Assembly (NCBI GenBank): GCA_902537425.1
Contig: CACBBD010000001.1
Location: 167,790-231,789, forward strand
DNA: 64,000 bases
Source of the DNA: an uncultured SAR86 cluster bacterium
Lineage (GTDB): Bacteria; Pseudomonadota; Gammaproteobacteria; Magnimaribacterales; Magnimaribacteraceae
Reading direction: 5' to 3'
Shown: piece by piece, positions 25,905-34,664 of the stretch
How the letters are laid out: each line of letters begins with the position of its first letter
How positions within the stretch are numbered: position 1 is the first letter of the stretch
The notes under the pieces: model-generated
Told to the model about the DNA's origin: nothing
Seen by the model: the letters and a program-made list of their open reading frames with translations, nothing else
Database searches by the model: none
Translations under genes and position numbers: made by a program

Positions 25905-27101
25905 TTACTGGGCCTGTTCATAGGCCAAACCTATACAACATAAGAAAACATCCATAGCAGTATCTAGCTCATCCAAAGAACAAGCGGTGGGAGCTATTCT
26001 GATAAATTTGTCTTCTTCGTCTAAGCCATAAGGATGAGTAGCTCCAGCTGGAGTTAGTTTCAACCCGAGCTCTGAAGCCAAGTTAATTATTTTTTTTGCT
26101 AAGCCTTTGTCAGCTTCGAAAAGTAAAAAATATCCTCCTTTAGGTCTTGTCCATTTCCCAAATTTTTGTGACTCTAATTTATTGATAACAAGATCAAACT
26201 TAGGCTTGATTATGGCAGCATGTCTCTTCATATGATCTTTTAAATCAACCTGATTGAAGAATCTTACATGCCTCGCTTGATTTAATTTATCAGGACCTAT
26301 CATTAATGAAGAATAGAATGGTAGAAACTTATTCTGATTATTAAGCGACATAGCAATGAATGCTATTCCAGAACCAGCAAAAGTAATCTTAGAACTAGAA
26401 CCAAACTGGACAACCACATCTTCGCAGCCTTTGGTTTTTGCCATTGCAAATATGTCATCAAAAGATGAGTCATCGTACAGATCATGAACAGCGTAGGCAT
26501 TATCCCAGAATATCAATGTTTTATTTTTTGTTTTGCTAAAGATTTCCAGTAAACCATCTATTGTCTGATGACTGTAAATTTCTCCAGTTGGATTTGAGTA
26601 TTTTGGTACACACCACATCCCTCTAATAGACTCATCTGAGTCAATTAATCTTTTAACTTCCTCTAAATCAGGTCCAGTGCCTGTCAAAGAAACTGGGATC
26701 ATATTAATACCGAATTTTTCGCAGAGATTAAAATGTCTATCATAACCAGGGACGGGACATAATACTGATACTCTTTTCTTGCTATTCCAAGGGCCCTCTC
26801 CAATGCCCTCTACAAATAGAAAAGACATAAATTGAGACATTAAAGATAGGCTGCTATTGCCTCCAGCCCATACATATTCTTTGGAACATCCTAAAATCTC
26901 TGCTCCTAACTCACGACAAGAATCTAAGCCTTTAATTTCGCCATAATTTCTTATATCGACACCATCATATAAAAAGTCATTTTCGGAGAAACTCATCAAT
27001 CCATTTGATAAATCAAGCTGATCTGATGATGGTTTGCCCCGAGTAAGATCTAGTGAAAGTTCTTTAGATTTGAGCTCTTCAAACTTTGAAAGATAGTCCA
27101 T
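25905..27101 (-). CDS. PLP-dependent aminotransferase (MocR-like class I, aspartate type Ic)
   Basis: 398-residue fold-type I aminotransferase of the group represented by PF12897. The N-terminus SKELSLDLTRGKPSSDQLDLS and the block RNYGEIKGLDSCRELGAEILG are distinctive. AGGNSSLSLM binds the PLP phosphate, PKYSNPTGEIYS holds the conserved NPTG, and the PLP lysine is in FGSSSKITFAGSG. Related enzymes transaminate aspartate or alanine. No regulatory HTH domain is fused. It diverges from gcvT across a 221-bp gap. Confidence 0.9.
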   Translation of the reverse strand: MDYLSKFEELKSKELSLDLTRGKPSSDQLDLSNGLMSFSENDFLYDGVDIRNYGEIKGLDSCRELGAEILGCSKEYVWAGGNSSLSLMSQFMSFLFVEGIGEGPWNSKKRVSVLCPVPGYDRHFNLCEKFGINMIPVSLTGTGPDLEEVKRLIDSDESIRGMWCVPKYSNPTGEIYSHQTIDGLLEIFSKTKNKTLIFWDNAYAVHDLYDDSSFDDIFAMAKTKGCEDVVVQFGSSSKITFAGSGIAFIAMSLNNQNKFLPFYSSLMIGPDKLNQARHVRFFNQVDLKDHMKRHAAIIKPKFDLVINKLESQKFGKWTRPKGGYFLLFEADKGLAKKIINLASELGLKLTPAGATHPYGLDEEDKFIRIAPTACSLDELDTAMDVFLCCIGLAYEQAQ

Positions 27102-27322
27102 TTATTTGAGTTGGATAAAAAAAATGAGATTTTAACATTGGCTTTAGTCGATAGATATATAAAAGACGTATGATCAAATTTCATACAATCACTTCTAAAG
27201 CTGATAATAATTGATAATCAAGAATCCGTTAACAAACTTATCCACATAAATGGGGGATAAAGATCATATTCCGTGAGACATATTTTAGAGGAAATAGTAC
27301 AATCTACATTCAGCAAAGACCC
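27102..27322. promoter_or_regulatory. Divergent control region between aminotransferase and gcvT
   Basis: The 221-bp gap must hold the promoters of both genes. It contains an inverted repeat GTATGA (27168-27173) / TCATAC (27181-27186) with a 7-nt centre, and another, TTATCC (27238-27243) / GGATAA (27255-27260), with an 11-nt centre. The left arm of the second is part of TTATCCACA (27238-27246), identical to a consensus DnaA box. I looked for a glycine riboswitch before gcvT and found none of its conserved cores. Confidence 0.4.
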
Positions 27323-28417
27323 TTGAATAAGAAAACTTCTCTATATCAAAACCACCTGGAAGCCAAGGCTAAAATGGTAGACTTCCATGGCTGGGATATG
27401 CCAATTAATTATGGCTCTCAAATCGAAGAGCACCATGCAGTGAGACAAGGTTGTGGTATTTTTGATGTATCTCACATGACAATTCTTGATTTTGAAGGCA
27501 GCGAATCCGAACTTTTTATCAGAAAACTGATTGCAAATGACGTAAGAAAACTTCAAGAGAACTATTCTGGTCTTTATTCTGCTATGTTGAACGATAAAGG
27601 CTTTGTAATAGATGACCTAATAGCCTATCGCATGGATAAAGGATTTAGACTGGTTGTTAACTGTGCAACCAGAGGTGAGGACTTAAAATGGATATCTGCG
27701 AGAGCTAAAGAATATGAAGTAAATATGCTTGAAAGAGACGATCTGTCAATGGTCGCTATTCAAGGTCCTCAATCTCCAAATGTCCTTAAGAACTTTCCTG
27801 CACCAATAGATTTTCTAAAAGAGAAAAAGAGACAGCAAGGAATTTTTCAAGATGATGTCTTTGCAGCAAAAACCGGTTACACCGGGGAATTAGGTTTTGA
27901 AGTGATACTGCCTAATGAAAAAGCCATAGATCTTTGGAATATAGCAATCAGTGAAGGAGCCAAACCAATCGGCCTTGCAGCTAGAGATACACTTAGACTT
28001 GAAGCTGGAATGAATTTGTATGGTTTTGAGATGGATGAGACCATCTCGCCTTTCGAGTGTAATATGGGCTGGACAGTTTGTTGGCAAGATGAGCAAAGAG
28101 ATTTTTTTGGTAAAGAAAGTTTAATAAAACAGAAAGAATCAAATGATCTTAAAGAACTTGTTGGTATAATTACAGACGAAAAGGTGATACTAAGGCAAGG
28201 ACAGAAAATACACCTTGAGAAAGAGAATCATGCACGCGGAGTTGTCACTAGCGGAACTTACTCACCAAGCCTAAAGATGCCTATAGCATTAGCAAGATTA
28301 CCAAAAAGTGATAGCACTTCTTGTTTTGCTGAAATTAGAGGTAAAAGAGTAAAAGCTATAATAGGTTCACCGAAATTTATCAAAGAGGGAAAAGTTATTT
28401 TTAAGGAAAAAGTATGA
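27323..28417 (+). CDS. gcvT: Glycine cleavage system aminomethyltransferase (T protein)
   Basis: Takes the aminomethyl group from lipoyl-GcvH, releasing ammonia and forming methylene-tetrahydrofolate. The 364 residues begin KKTSLYQNHLEAKAKMVDFHGWDMPINY and contain HHAVRQGCGIFDVSHM, the folate-site loop KTGYTGELGFEV and LGLAARDTLRLEAGMNLYG-type segment, ending with the barrel IGSPKFIKEGK. The start is TTG at 27323 with no clear ribosome-binding site. It overlaps gcvH by 4 nt (ATGA). The order T-H-P is the usual operon. Confidence 0.96.
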   Translation: MNKKTSLYQNHLEAKAKMVDFHGWDMPINYGSQIEEHHAVRQGCGIFDVSHMTILDFEGSESELFIRKLIANDVRKLQENYSGLYSAMLNDKGFVIDDLIAYRMDKGFRLVVNCATRGEDLKWISARAKEYEVNMLERDDLSMVAIQGPQSPNVLKNFPAPIDFLKEKKRQQGIFQDDVFAAKTGYTGELGFEVILPNEKAIDLWNIAISEGAKPIGLAARDTLRLEAGMNLYGFEMDETISPFECNMGWTVCWQDEQRDFFGKESLIKQKESNDLKELVGIITDEKVILRQGQKIHLEKENHARGVVTSGTYSPSLKMPIALARLPKSDSTSCFAEIRGKRVKAIIGSPKFIKEGKVIFKEKV

Positions 28418-28797
28418 GTTCAGATAACGAAGTGAGATATTTATCAAGTCATGAATGGGGCAGAATAGACGAAGAAGGAATTCTTACTGTAGGGATCAGT
28501 GATCACGCACAAGATCTTCTCGGAGATATTGTATTTGTAGAGTTGCCAGAAGTTGGTGATATGTTAGAAGCAGAGGGAGAGTCTGCAATAGTGGAGTCTG
28601 TTAAAGCAGCCTCTGATGTTTATTCACCTCTTACTGGTGAAGTTATCGAGATCAATGAAAAGCTACTTGATGAACCGGAAATAATCAATAGCTCTCCATT
28701 AGAAGATGGTTGGTTTTTCAAAATTAAAATTGATGATGATCTACAATTTACTGACTTGCTAACAGCAGAAGAATATAACGATACTTGCGAAGACTAA
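28414..28797 (+). CDS. gcvH: Glycine cleavage system lipoyl carrier H protein
   Basis: 127-residue carrier whose lipoylated lysine shuttles the aminomethyl group between GcvP and GcvT. The lipoyl lysine is Lys64 in ESVKAASDVYSPLTGEV; HEWGRIDEEGILTVGISDHAQDLLGDIVFVELP-type N-terminal strands are split by the usual turns. The lipoyl group is made by LipB and LipA, both encoded at 60805-62369. Start overlaps gcvT by 4 nt. Confidence 0.97.
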   Translation: MSSDNEVRYLSSHEWGRIDEEGILTVGISDHAQDLLGDIVFVELPEVGDMLEAEGESAIVESVKAASDVYSPLTGEVIEINEKLLDEPEIINSSPLEDGWFFKIKIDDDLQFTDLLTAEEYNDTCED

Positions 28798-31634
28798 AAT
28801 TATTGGAAAATTTAAATAAAATAAATCTCTTTTCAAAACGCCATCTAGGTTCGAGTGAGGCCGATATCAATTATATGCTTCAAGAGGTTGGATACGACTC
28901 TATGAGCTCTTTTATTGATTCAGTAGTGCCTGGATCAATCCTCAAAAGAAATGCCATTCAAATTGGTGACGAAAGGACTGAAGAAGAAGTTTTGGAAGAA
29001 TTGAAAGCAATAGCTTCTAAGAATAAGGTGTTCAAAAGTTTTATAGGTCAAGGTCATTATAATAATTTCACACCATCTGTAATCCTTAGAAATGTTTTTG
29101 AAAATCCTGGGTGGTATACCTCTTATACACCCTATCAACCAGAAATATCTCAAGGAAGATTAGAAGCTTTAATTAACTTTCAAACAATGGTTTGTGATCT
29201 TACCGCTATGGAATTATCTAATGCTTCTTTGCTTGATGAAGCAACTGCAGCCGCAGAAGCGATGACATTAGCTAAGCGCTCATCTAAATCAAAATCTGAT
29301 TCTTTTTTTGTGGATGAGAATAGTTTTCAAAATACAATAAACGTTCTTAAAACTCGAGCAGAGCCTTTGGGTATAAAGCTTATATTTGGAAATCCTCTTG
29401 AACTTTCAAGTCATGAGATCTTTGGTGCATTTCTTCAGTATCCAGGTTCAAATGGAAAAATTACTGATATTAGCCAACATATTAAATCATGCCATGACCA
29501 ATCAGCTTTAGCCGTTATAGGTTCTGATCTTTTGGCATTAACAATTCTTAAACCCCCTGGTGAAATGGGGGCAGATATTGTCATCGGGTCCTCTCAAAGA
29601 TTTGGCGTACCTTTAGGGTGCGGAGGACCTCATGCAGCATTTATGGCAGTTAGTGACAAATTGAAAAGATCTATGCCAGGCAGAATAGTTGGAGCATCAG
29701 TAGATTCTAATGGAGATGTTGCCTATAGATTAGCTCTCCAAACAAGAGAACAACATATAAGACGAGAAAAGGCTACAAGTAATATTTGCACTGCTCAGGC
29801 ATTGTTGGCCATTATGGCGAGTTTTTATTCGATCTATCATGGCAAAGAGGGATTGATTGAGATAGCAAATAAGGTTAATTACCTCACTTCTTTGTTAAAA
29901 AAGAATTTCGAAGTTAATGGTATAGATTGTCTTGAAGATAACTTCTTCGATACCTTAATAATTAGATCCGGCCAACAAACAAAAGAGATACATAAACGCT
30001 CTCTGAGCAAGAATATAAATCTTAGAAGAATAGATGAAGAACATATAGGTATCTCATTAGACGAGACCACTTCCATGAAGGATATAGAAAATATCTTGGA
30101 AATATTCACAAATCAAAAAATAGATTCTAATTTGAATTTTGAATCTTCAATTCCAAAAAAGCTGAAAAGAACTTCTTCCTTCCTAGATCATGAGGTTTTT
30201 AAAAGACACAGGACAGAAACAGAGCTCTTAAGATACATTAGAAAATTAAGTGACAAAGATATAGCACTCGATCGAGCTATGATCCCTCTTGGATCTTGCA
30301 CAATGAAACTAAATGCCACTTCAGAAATGATTCCGGTGAGTTGGCCTGAGTTTTCGAAAATTCATCCTTTCGCTCCTAAAGATCAGCTCCAAGGGTATAA
30401 AGAGCTAATTGAGGATATGGAAAAGATGCTTGTTGACCTTACTGGATATTCTAAGATTTCTTTACAACCTAATGCCGGATCACAGGGAGAATATGCTGGT
30501 CTTTTAGCGATAGATGCATTTCATAAAAAAAATAATGAATCTCATAGAAATATTTGCTTAATACCTAAGTCTGCTCATGGTACTAACCCTGCGTCAGCTC
30601 AAATGGTAGGCCTTGAAGTCGTACCAGTTGAGTGCGATGAAGATGGAAATATCGATATTGATGATTTAAAACAAAAAGCAGAGATTCATGAGGAAAATCT
30701 TTCCTCTCTAATGATAACGTATCCTTCAACACATGGCGTTTTTGAAACAAATGTCAGTGAGGTTTGTGATGTAATTCATTCAAAAGGTGCCTTTGTCTAC
30801 ATTGATGGAGCAAACTTTAATGCAATGGTTGGAATTTGCTATCCGGGATCCTTTGGCGGAGATGTTTCGCACCTAAATCTTCATAAAACCTTTTGCATTC
30901 CGCATGGAGGCGGAGGCCCAGGTATCGGACCAATTGGTGTTGTCGAAAAGCTTAGTGATTTTGTCCCTTCACATCATGATAAAAGTGACCCAGCTGTAGG
31001 ACCTGTCTCTGGCACTGACTGGGGAAGTGCAAGTATACTGCCAATAAGTTGGATGTATATGAAGATGATGGGCTCTGAAGGATTGACACAAGCAACTCAA
31101 CTGGCCATTTTAAATACAAATTACATAGCTAATAGGCTAAAAGATTATTATAAGATCTTATATAAAGGTTCTAATGATTTAGTAGCTCATGAATGTATTA
31201 TTGATGTTCGTCCATTAAAGGAAACAGCAGAAGTTGAAGTAGAGGACATTGCTAAAAGATTAATCGATTATGGATTCCATGCACCAACGATGTCCTGGCC
31301 TGTAGCGGGCACCTTAATGATTGAACCAACAGAAAGTGAATCTCTGAGTGAGATAGATAGATTCTGTGACGCAATGATTTCAATCAGAAATGAGATAAAA
31401 GACATCGAGGAAGGTAAAGTTTCTAATCAAGATAATCTATTAAAGAACTCCCCTCACTGTGCAAAAACTCTTTTACAACATGAATGGGATCATCCCTATA
31501 CAAGAGCTGAAGCTGCGTTACCTGCGAAGAGTTTACATGAAAATAAATACTGGCCACCTGTAGGAAGAGTTGATAATGTTTATGGAGATAGAAATTTGAT
31601 ATGTAGTTGTCCTTCTATGGAAGACTACGAGTAG
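28785..31634 (+). CDS. gcvP: Glycine dehydrogenase (decarboxylating), P protein
   Basis: PLP enzyme that decarboxylates glycine and loads GcvH. About 949 residues make the full-length homodimeric form, with two homologous halves. N-terminal half: FIGQGHYNNFTPSVI and YTPYQPEISQGRLEALINFQ-type block. C-terminal half: PLGSCTMKLNA, QPNAGSQGEYAGL, SAHGTNPASAQM, and the PLP lysine Lys701 in HLNLHKTFCIPHGGGGPG. The 5' end is uncertain: TTG at 28785 overlaps gcvH by 13 nt, while TTG at 28803 lies just after its stop. The 3' end overlaps the convergent HAD gene by 20 bp. Confidence 0.96.
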   Translation: MRRLKLLENLNKINLFSKRHLGSSEADINYMLQEVGYDSMSSFIDSVVPGSILKRNAIQIGDERTEEEVLEELKAIASKNKVFKSFIGQGHYNNFTPSVILRNVFENPGWYTSYTPYQPEISQGRLEALINFQTMVCDLTAMELSNASLLDEATAAAEAMTLAKRSSKSKSDSFFVDENSFQNTINVLKTRAEPLGIKLIFGNPLELSSHEIFGAFLQYPGSNGKITDISQHIKSCHDQSALAVIGSDLLALTILKPPGEMGADIVIGSSQRFGVPLGCGGPHAAFMAVSDKLKRSMPGRIVGASVDSNGDVAYRLALQTREQHIRREKATSNICTAQALLAIMASFYSIYHGKEGLIEIANKVNYLTSLLKKNFEVNGIDCLEDNFFDTLIIRSGQQTKEIHKRSLSKNINLRRIDEEHIGISLDETTSMKDIENILEIFTNQKIDSNLNFESSIPKKLKRTSSFLDHEVFKRHRTETELLRYIRKLSDKDIALDRAMIPLGSCTMKLNATSEMIPVSWPEFSKIHPFAPKDQLQGYKELIEDMEKMLVDLTGYSKISLQPNAGSQGEYAGLLAIDAFHKKNNESHRNICLIPKSAHGTNPASAQMVGLEVVPVECDEDGNIDIDDLKQKAEIHEENLSSLMITYPSTHGVFETNVSEVCDVIHSKGAFVYIDGANFNAMVGICYPGSFGGDVSHLNLHKTFCIPHGGGGPGIGPIGVVEKLSDFVPSHHDKSDPAVGPVSGTDWGSASILPISWMYMKMMGSEGLTQATQLAILNTNYIANRLKDYYKILYKGSNDLVAHECIIDVRPLKETAEVEVEDIAKRLIDYGFHAPTMSWPVAGTLMIEPTESESLSEIDRFCDAMISIRNEIKDIEEGKVSNQDNLLKNSPHCAKTLLQHEWDHPYTRAEAALPAKSLHENKYWPPVGRVDNVYGDRNLICSCPSMEDYE

Positions 31635-32286
31635 TATCTCTTCTGTCTTCAACCAACCAATTTCTTTCTTCTGCAATTTTACGTAATTTCTTATCAGGGC
31701 TTATAGCCGAAGGTATGTCAGAAAATTCAAGTAAAGGTAAATCGTGAATTGAATCTGAATAAGCGAATATCCTTTCAAAATGGTTAGATTTCATCCAAAT
31801 CTTAATTCTTTTAACTTTCTCCTCGGAAAAGTTAGGAGTTCCTTCAACCTTACCTGTAAAAACACTATCTTTATACTCAGGATCCGTACCAAAACAAGTT
31901 TCAATACCCATTTTTTGGCCGATAACTTTCACAAGAAAGGTTAAAGAGCCAGATGTGAGAATTTTTGTATCGTCCCTATGTTTTAATAATAATTCTTTAG
32001 TTAATTCATCAGCGAGCCTTTCTATAACATCGGAAGTAAATATATCGATTTTATCCTCTAATTCTTTGAGACTTTTTCCTACTAATGGGCTGAGTAAGAA
32101 TTCGGAATACTCATCTACATTTAAGTCACCTTGCCTATAACTTTTTTCAAAACTCTCCATTTTATTGAAAAATTCAGGATCTTTGATCAGTCCAGCCTTA
32201 TCCATATATTTTACCCACTCACCTTCTGTATCTCCATCAAAAAGAGTGTCATCTAAATCAAATAAGGCTAAATTCTTTTTTTTCAT
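31615..32286 (-). CDS. HAD-IB family phosphatase
   Basis: 223-residue haloacid-dehalogenase-type hydrolase of the phosphoserine-phosphatase-like subgroup. The catalytic motif I is LFDLDDTLFDGDTEGEW with Asp10 and Asp12. Motif II is the serine/threonine of KILTSGSLTFLV, and motif III/IV lies in FAYSDSIHDLPLLEFS, followed by PSAISPDKKLRKIAEERNW. I use the ATG at 32286; in-frame codons upstream run into rppH sequence on the other strand and do not match the family. The biological substrate is unknown; SerB itself has other N-terminal features. Confidence 0.87.
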   Translation of the reverse strand: MKKKNLALFDLDDTLFDGDTEGEWVKYMDKAGLIKDPEFFNKMESFEKSYRQGDLNVDEYSEFLLSPLVGKSLKELEDKIDIFTSDVIERLADELTKELLLKHRDDTKILTSGSLTFLVKVIGQKMGIETCFGTDPEYKDSVFTGKVEGTPNFSEEKVKRIKIWMKSNHFERIFAYSDSIHDLPLLEFSDIPSAISPDKKLRKIAEERNWLVEDRRDTTRSLP

Positions 32287-32314
32287 TATTATATAGACAG
32301 AACAAGACTGAAAT

Positions 32315-32809
32315 ATGGAAGCGACATTATACAGGCCTAATGCTGGCATTATCATTTTTAATAAAGAGGGCAAATTGCTATGGTGTAAAAGAAAGAGTGG
32401 AGATGGATGGCAATTTCCTCAAGGAGGAATAGATCATGGAGAGACTCCAGAAAATGCTATCTACAGAGAGGCTTATGAGGAAGTCGGACTTGGAAAAGAT
32501 AAGATTAAAATAATCAAAGAAAATGAAAAGTGGATAAAGTACGATGTACCTAAAGAAAAAATACCTAGATATTTTTCTTTTAAAAATAGAAAATTTAAAG
32601 GTCAATCTCAGAAATGGTTTTTAGCTCAATTTCTAGGGCAAGATAATGATATTGACCTAACTGTCCATAACCAAATTGAATTCACGGAATGGATATGGGC
32701 GAGTTACTGGCATCCGATATCGGCGGGTGTGGAATTTAAGAAAAATGCTTACAGACAAGTGCTTACAGATTTCCTTCCCTTCTATAAAGATCAAATGAGA
32801 GTTTATTAG
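32315..32809 (+). CDS. rppH: RNA 5'-pyrophosphohydrolase RppH
   Basis: Nudix enzyme that removes pyrophosphate from the 5' end of mRNA and so triggers decay. The Nudix box spans residues 37-59 (GGIDHGETPENAIYREAYEE) with all metal-binding glutamates. The N-terminal YRPNAGIIIFNKEGKLLWCKR and the tryptophan-rich W..P..QKWFLAQF segment fit RppH, as does the 164-residue length. It is divergent from the HAD gene with a 28-bp gap and shares a 4-bp TTAG stop overlap with the NRDE gene. Confidence 0.95.
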   Translation: MEATLYRPNAGIIIFNKEGKLLWCKRKSGDGWQFPQGGIDHGETPENAIYREAYEEVGLGKDKIKIIKENEKWIKYDVPKEKIPRYFSFKNRKFKGQSQKWFLAQFLGQDNDIDLTVHNQIEFTEWIWASYWHPISAGVEFKKNAYRQVLTDFLPFYKDQMRVY

Positions 32810-33579
32810 CCTTTTACATTAAATGAGAAATCGGCACGAGCTCCTTCTATACCCTCTTTCTGATAAGTAAGTTCTGAAATATTGATTAAGCCAGATGGTT
32901 CAGATATAAATACTGTAGTGCATCGTGTTCCATATATAGGTGATCTTATAAATCTAAAAGGAATTTCTTCTCCGTCCCTGACTTGCAGTTCTTTTTTTGT
33001 TTTCTCATGAAGATTTCCATACTCTTTTCTCATAATATGAAAGCCTTTATCAACTGCAAAACCCTCATGAAGAATTTGGTTAAAATCGTTCTTAATTGAC
33101 TCTATTTTTTCTGTTGAGGAGTTTAAAGTTAAATTTCCTAGGGCATGGATTCCTTCAGAAATAAAAAATATACCTTCCAGTCGATTGCACAAATAAAATA
33201 ATCCACTTTTATCTCCAACAATTAAATTAAAGCCGGCGTAATTATTTTTGCTAGGTTCTAGTGCTTCAAGGTAAGACTTAGCAGACAATTGAGACTCTAG
33301 AAATTCCGTTACAAGTGAACCACGTGAATTTGAGTACTTGATATCAGTTTCCTCTTTAAGATTAGTAATTGCACCAAACTTGCCTTTTTTACTAACACCA
33401 AGCCATGTTCCTCCAGCTTCTTCATCTCTTCCTGCAAGTACAATATTATTTGACCACCATTTCATTCCACTAGTTGGTCTCTCATGATACTCATCACGGT
33501 TTGCGATTATCTTGTAAAAATATGAATCTTTACCACTCCAATCTTTACTTTTTTCAACTGATAAGGCTATTAAGCACAT
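32806..33579 (-). CDS. NRDE family protein (TANGO2-like)
   Basis: 257 residues starting MCLIALSVEK and carrying the family motif ANRDEYHERPT near residues 27-37, then WSNNIVLAGRDEEAGGTWLGVSKKGKFG and NSRGSLVTEFL. The conserved Cys2 could act as an N-terminal nucleophile after Met removal, as in other Ntn-like proteins; that is inference. Human TANGO2 is a relative linked to lipid/haem metabolism; bacterial function is unknown. Confidence 0.9.
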   Translation of the reverse strand: MCLIALSVEKSKDWSGKDSYFYKIIANRDEYHERPTSGMKWWSNNIVLAGRDEEAGGTWLGVSKKGKFGAITNLKEETDIKYSNSRGSLVTEFLESQLSAKSYLEALEPSKNNYAGFNLIVGDKSGLFYLCNRLEGIFFISEGIHALGNLTLNSSTEKIESIKNDFNQILHEGFAVDKGFHIMRKEYGNLHEKTKKELQVRDGEEIPFRFIRSPIYGTRCTTVFISEPSGLINISELTYQKEGIEGARADFSFNVKG

Positions 33580-33620
33580 AAATTAGAGTGTGTGATTACA
33601 CTTAATGTTAAAATAGAATT

Positions 33621-34406
33621 TTGGAAATTCTATTATACTTTTTACTAGGAACATTCTCTGGCATCTTAGCTGGTTTATTCGGTATTGGTGGAGGGATAAT
33701 TATAATTCCAACTTTTTTCTATATATTCTCTTATCTGCAATTCCCTGATCAAATTCTATCACATATGGTTCTTGGCAGTTCGCTTGGAGTAATAGTCTTT
33801 AGCTCGTTATCTTCTACTTTCTCACACAACTTTAGAGGGGCCGTAGATTGGGGCCTCATAAAATTAGTAGCACCAAGTATAGTGATTGGATCAGCACTTG
33901 GGGGAATTACAGCTGGCGCCTTAGACAGTGATACACTTCAAGGATTGGTCGCCTTATTTCTTGTGGTTGCATCCATACAATTAATTTTTGAGTTCCCTCC
34001 ACCGCCTCAGAATCCAAGAACTAACTTAATTGGCCCAGTATTAGCAGGGGGAGGAATAGGATGGCTATCAGGAGTATTTGGAATCGGAGGTGGTATATTT
34101 TCAGTACCATATTTCTATCATAGAGGTTTGCTGATGATGAAGGCCATAGGCACTTCTGCGGCTTGCGGCATACCTATTGCTTTAGCTGGATCCTTATCTT
34201 ACATGATCATAGGGTATGAAAATATGAATCTCCCTGAAAATAGCATTGGTTACGTATATTTACCTGCCACTATAATCGTTGGATTAGTTAGCTCACTAAC
34301 TGCAAAATATGGTGTAAAAATAGCTCATAGAATGAAACAAAAGAAACTTAGGATTGGGTTTGCCTTTTTAGTTATGCTAATGGCATTGAACCTATTAATG
34401 CGTTAA
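33621..34406 (+). CDS. Sulfite exporter TauE/SafE-like membrane permease
   Basis: 261-residue protein with about eight transmembrane helices in two repeats, each carrying the family glycine motif: GLFGIGGGIIIIPTFFY near the N-terminus and GVFGIGGGIFSVPYFYH in the second half. TauE/SafE proteins export or import sulfite, sulfoacetate or other organic anions; the substrate is not evident. The start is TTG at 33621. The DUF4212 gene follows directly after the stop, so it may be transcribed with the symporter. Confidence 0.9.
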   Translation: MEILLYFLLGTFSGILAGLFGIGGGIIIIPTFFYIFSYLQFPDQILSHMVLGSSLGVIVFSSLSSTFSHNFRGAVDWGLIKLVAPSIVIGSALGGITAGALDSDTLQGLVALFLVVASIQLIFEFPPPPQNPRTNLIGPVLAGGGIGWLSGVFGIGGGIFSVPYFYHRGLLMMKAIGTSAACGIPIALAGSLSYMIIGYENMNLPENSIGYVYLPATIIVGLVSSLTAKYGVKIAHRMKQKKLRIGFAFLVMLMALNLLMR

Positions 34407-34664
34407 ATGAAAGATAAAACTCATCAGTATTGGAAAGCAAATTTAAAAATTGTTTTTTCACTTCTAGTAATCTGGTTTATTGCTTCCTTTGGATTTGGAA
34501 TAATTTTCTCCGATACTCTGGATCAAATAAGATTGGGCGGATTTAAACTAGGGTTTTGGTTTGCTCAACAAGGTAGCATTTATATATTTGTAATAATCAT
34601 ATTTCTTTATGTTTGGTTGATGAAGAGGCTTGATAAAAAACTTTCTGAAGAAGAAGAAATATGA
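34407..34664 (+). CDS. Sodium/solute symporter small subunit (DUF4212)
   Basis: 85 residues with two transmembrane helices. The family pattern is clear: HQYWKANLKIVFSLLVIWFI, then FGIIFSDTLDQIRLGGFKLGFWFAQQGSIYIFV. DUF4212 proteins are always encoded beside the large VC_2705-type symporter subunit and are thought to be its small partner. Start directly follows the TauE-like stop, and the large subunit overlaps by 4 nt. Confidence 0.93.
   Translation: MKDKTHQYWKANLKIVFSLLVIWFIASFGFGIIFSDTLDQIRLGGFKLGFWFAQQGSIYIFVIIIFLYVWLMKRLDKKLSEEEEI

Noticed and set aside
27238..27260. Replication origin at the TTATCCACA site
   Set aside because: Only one perfect DnaA box, no cluster, no AT-rich repeat array, and none of dnaA, dnaN, gidA or rpmH nearby.
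27102..27322. Glycine riboswitch upstream of gcvT
   Set aside because: Neither of the conserved aptamer cores nor their GC-rich stems are present in this AT-rich gap.
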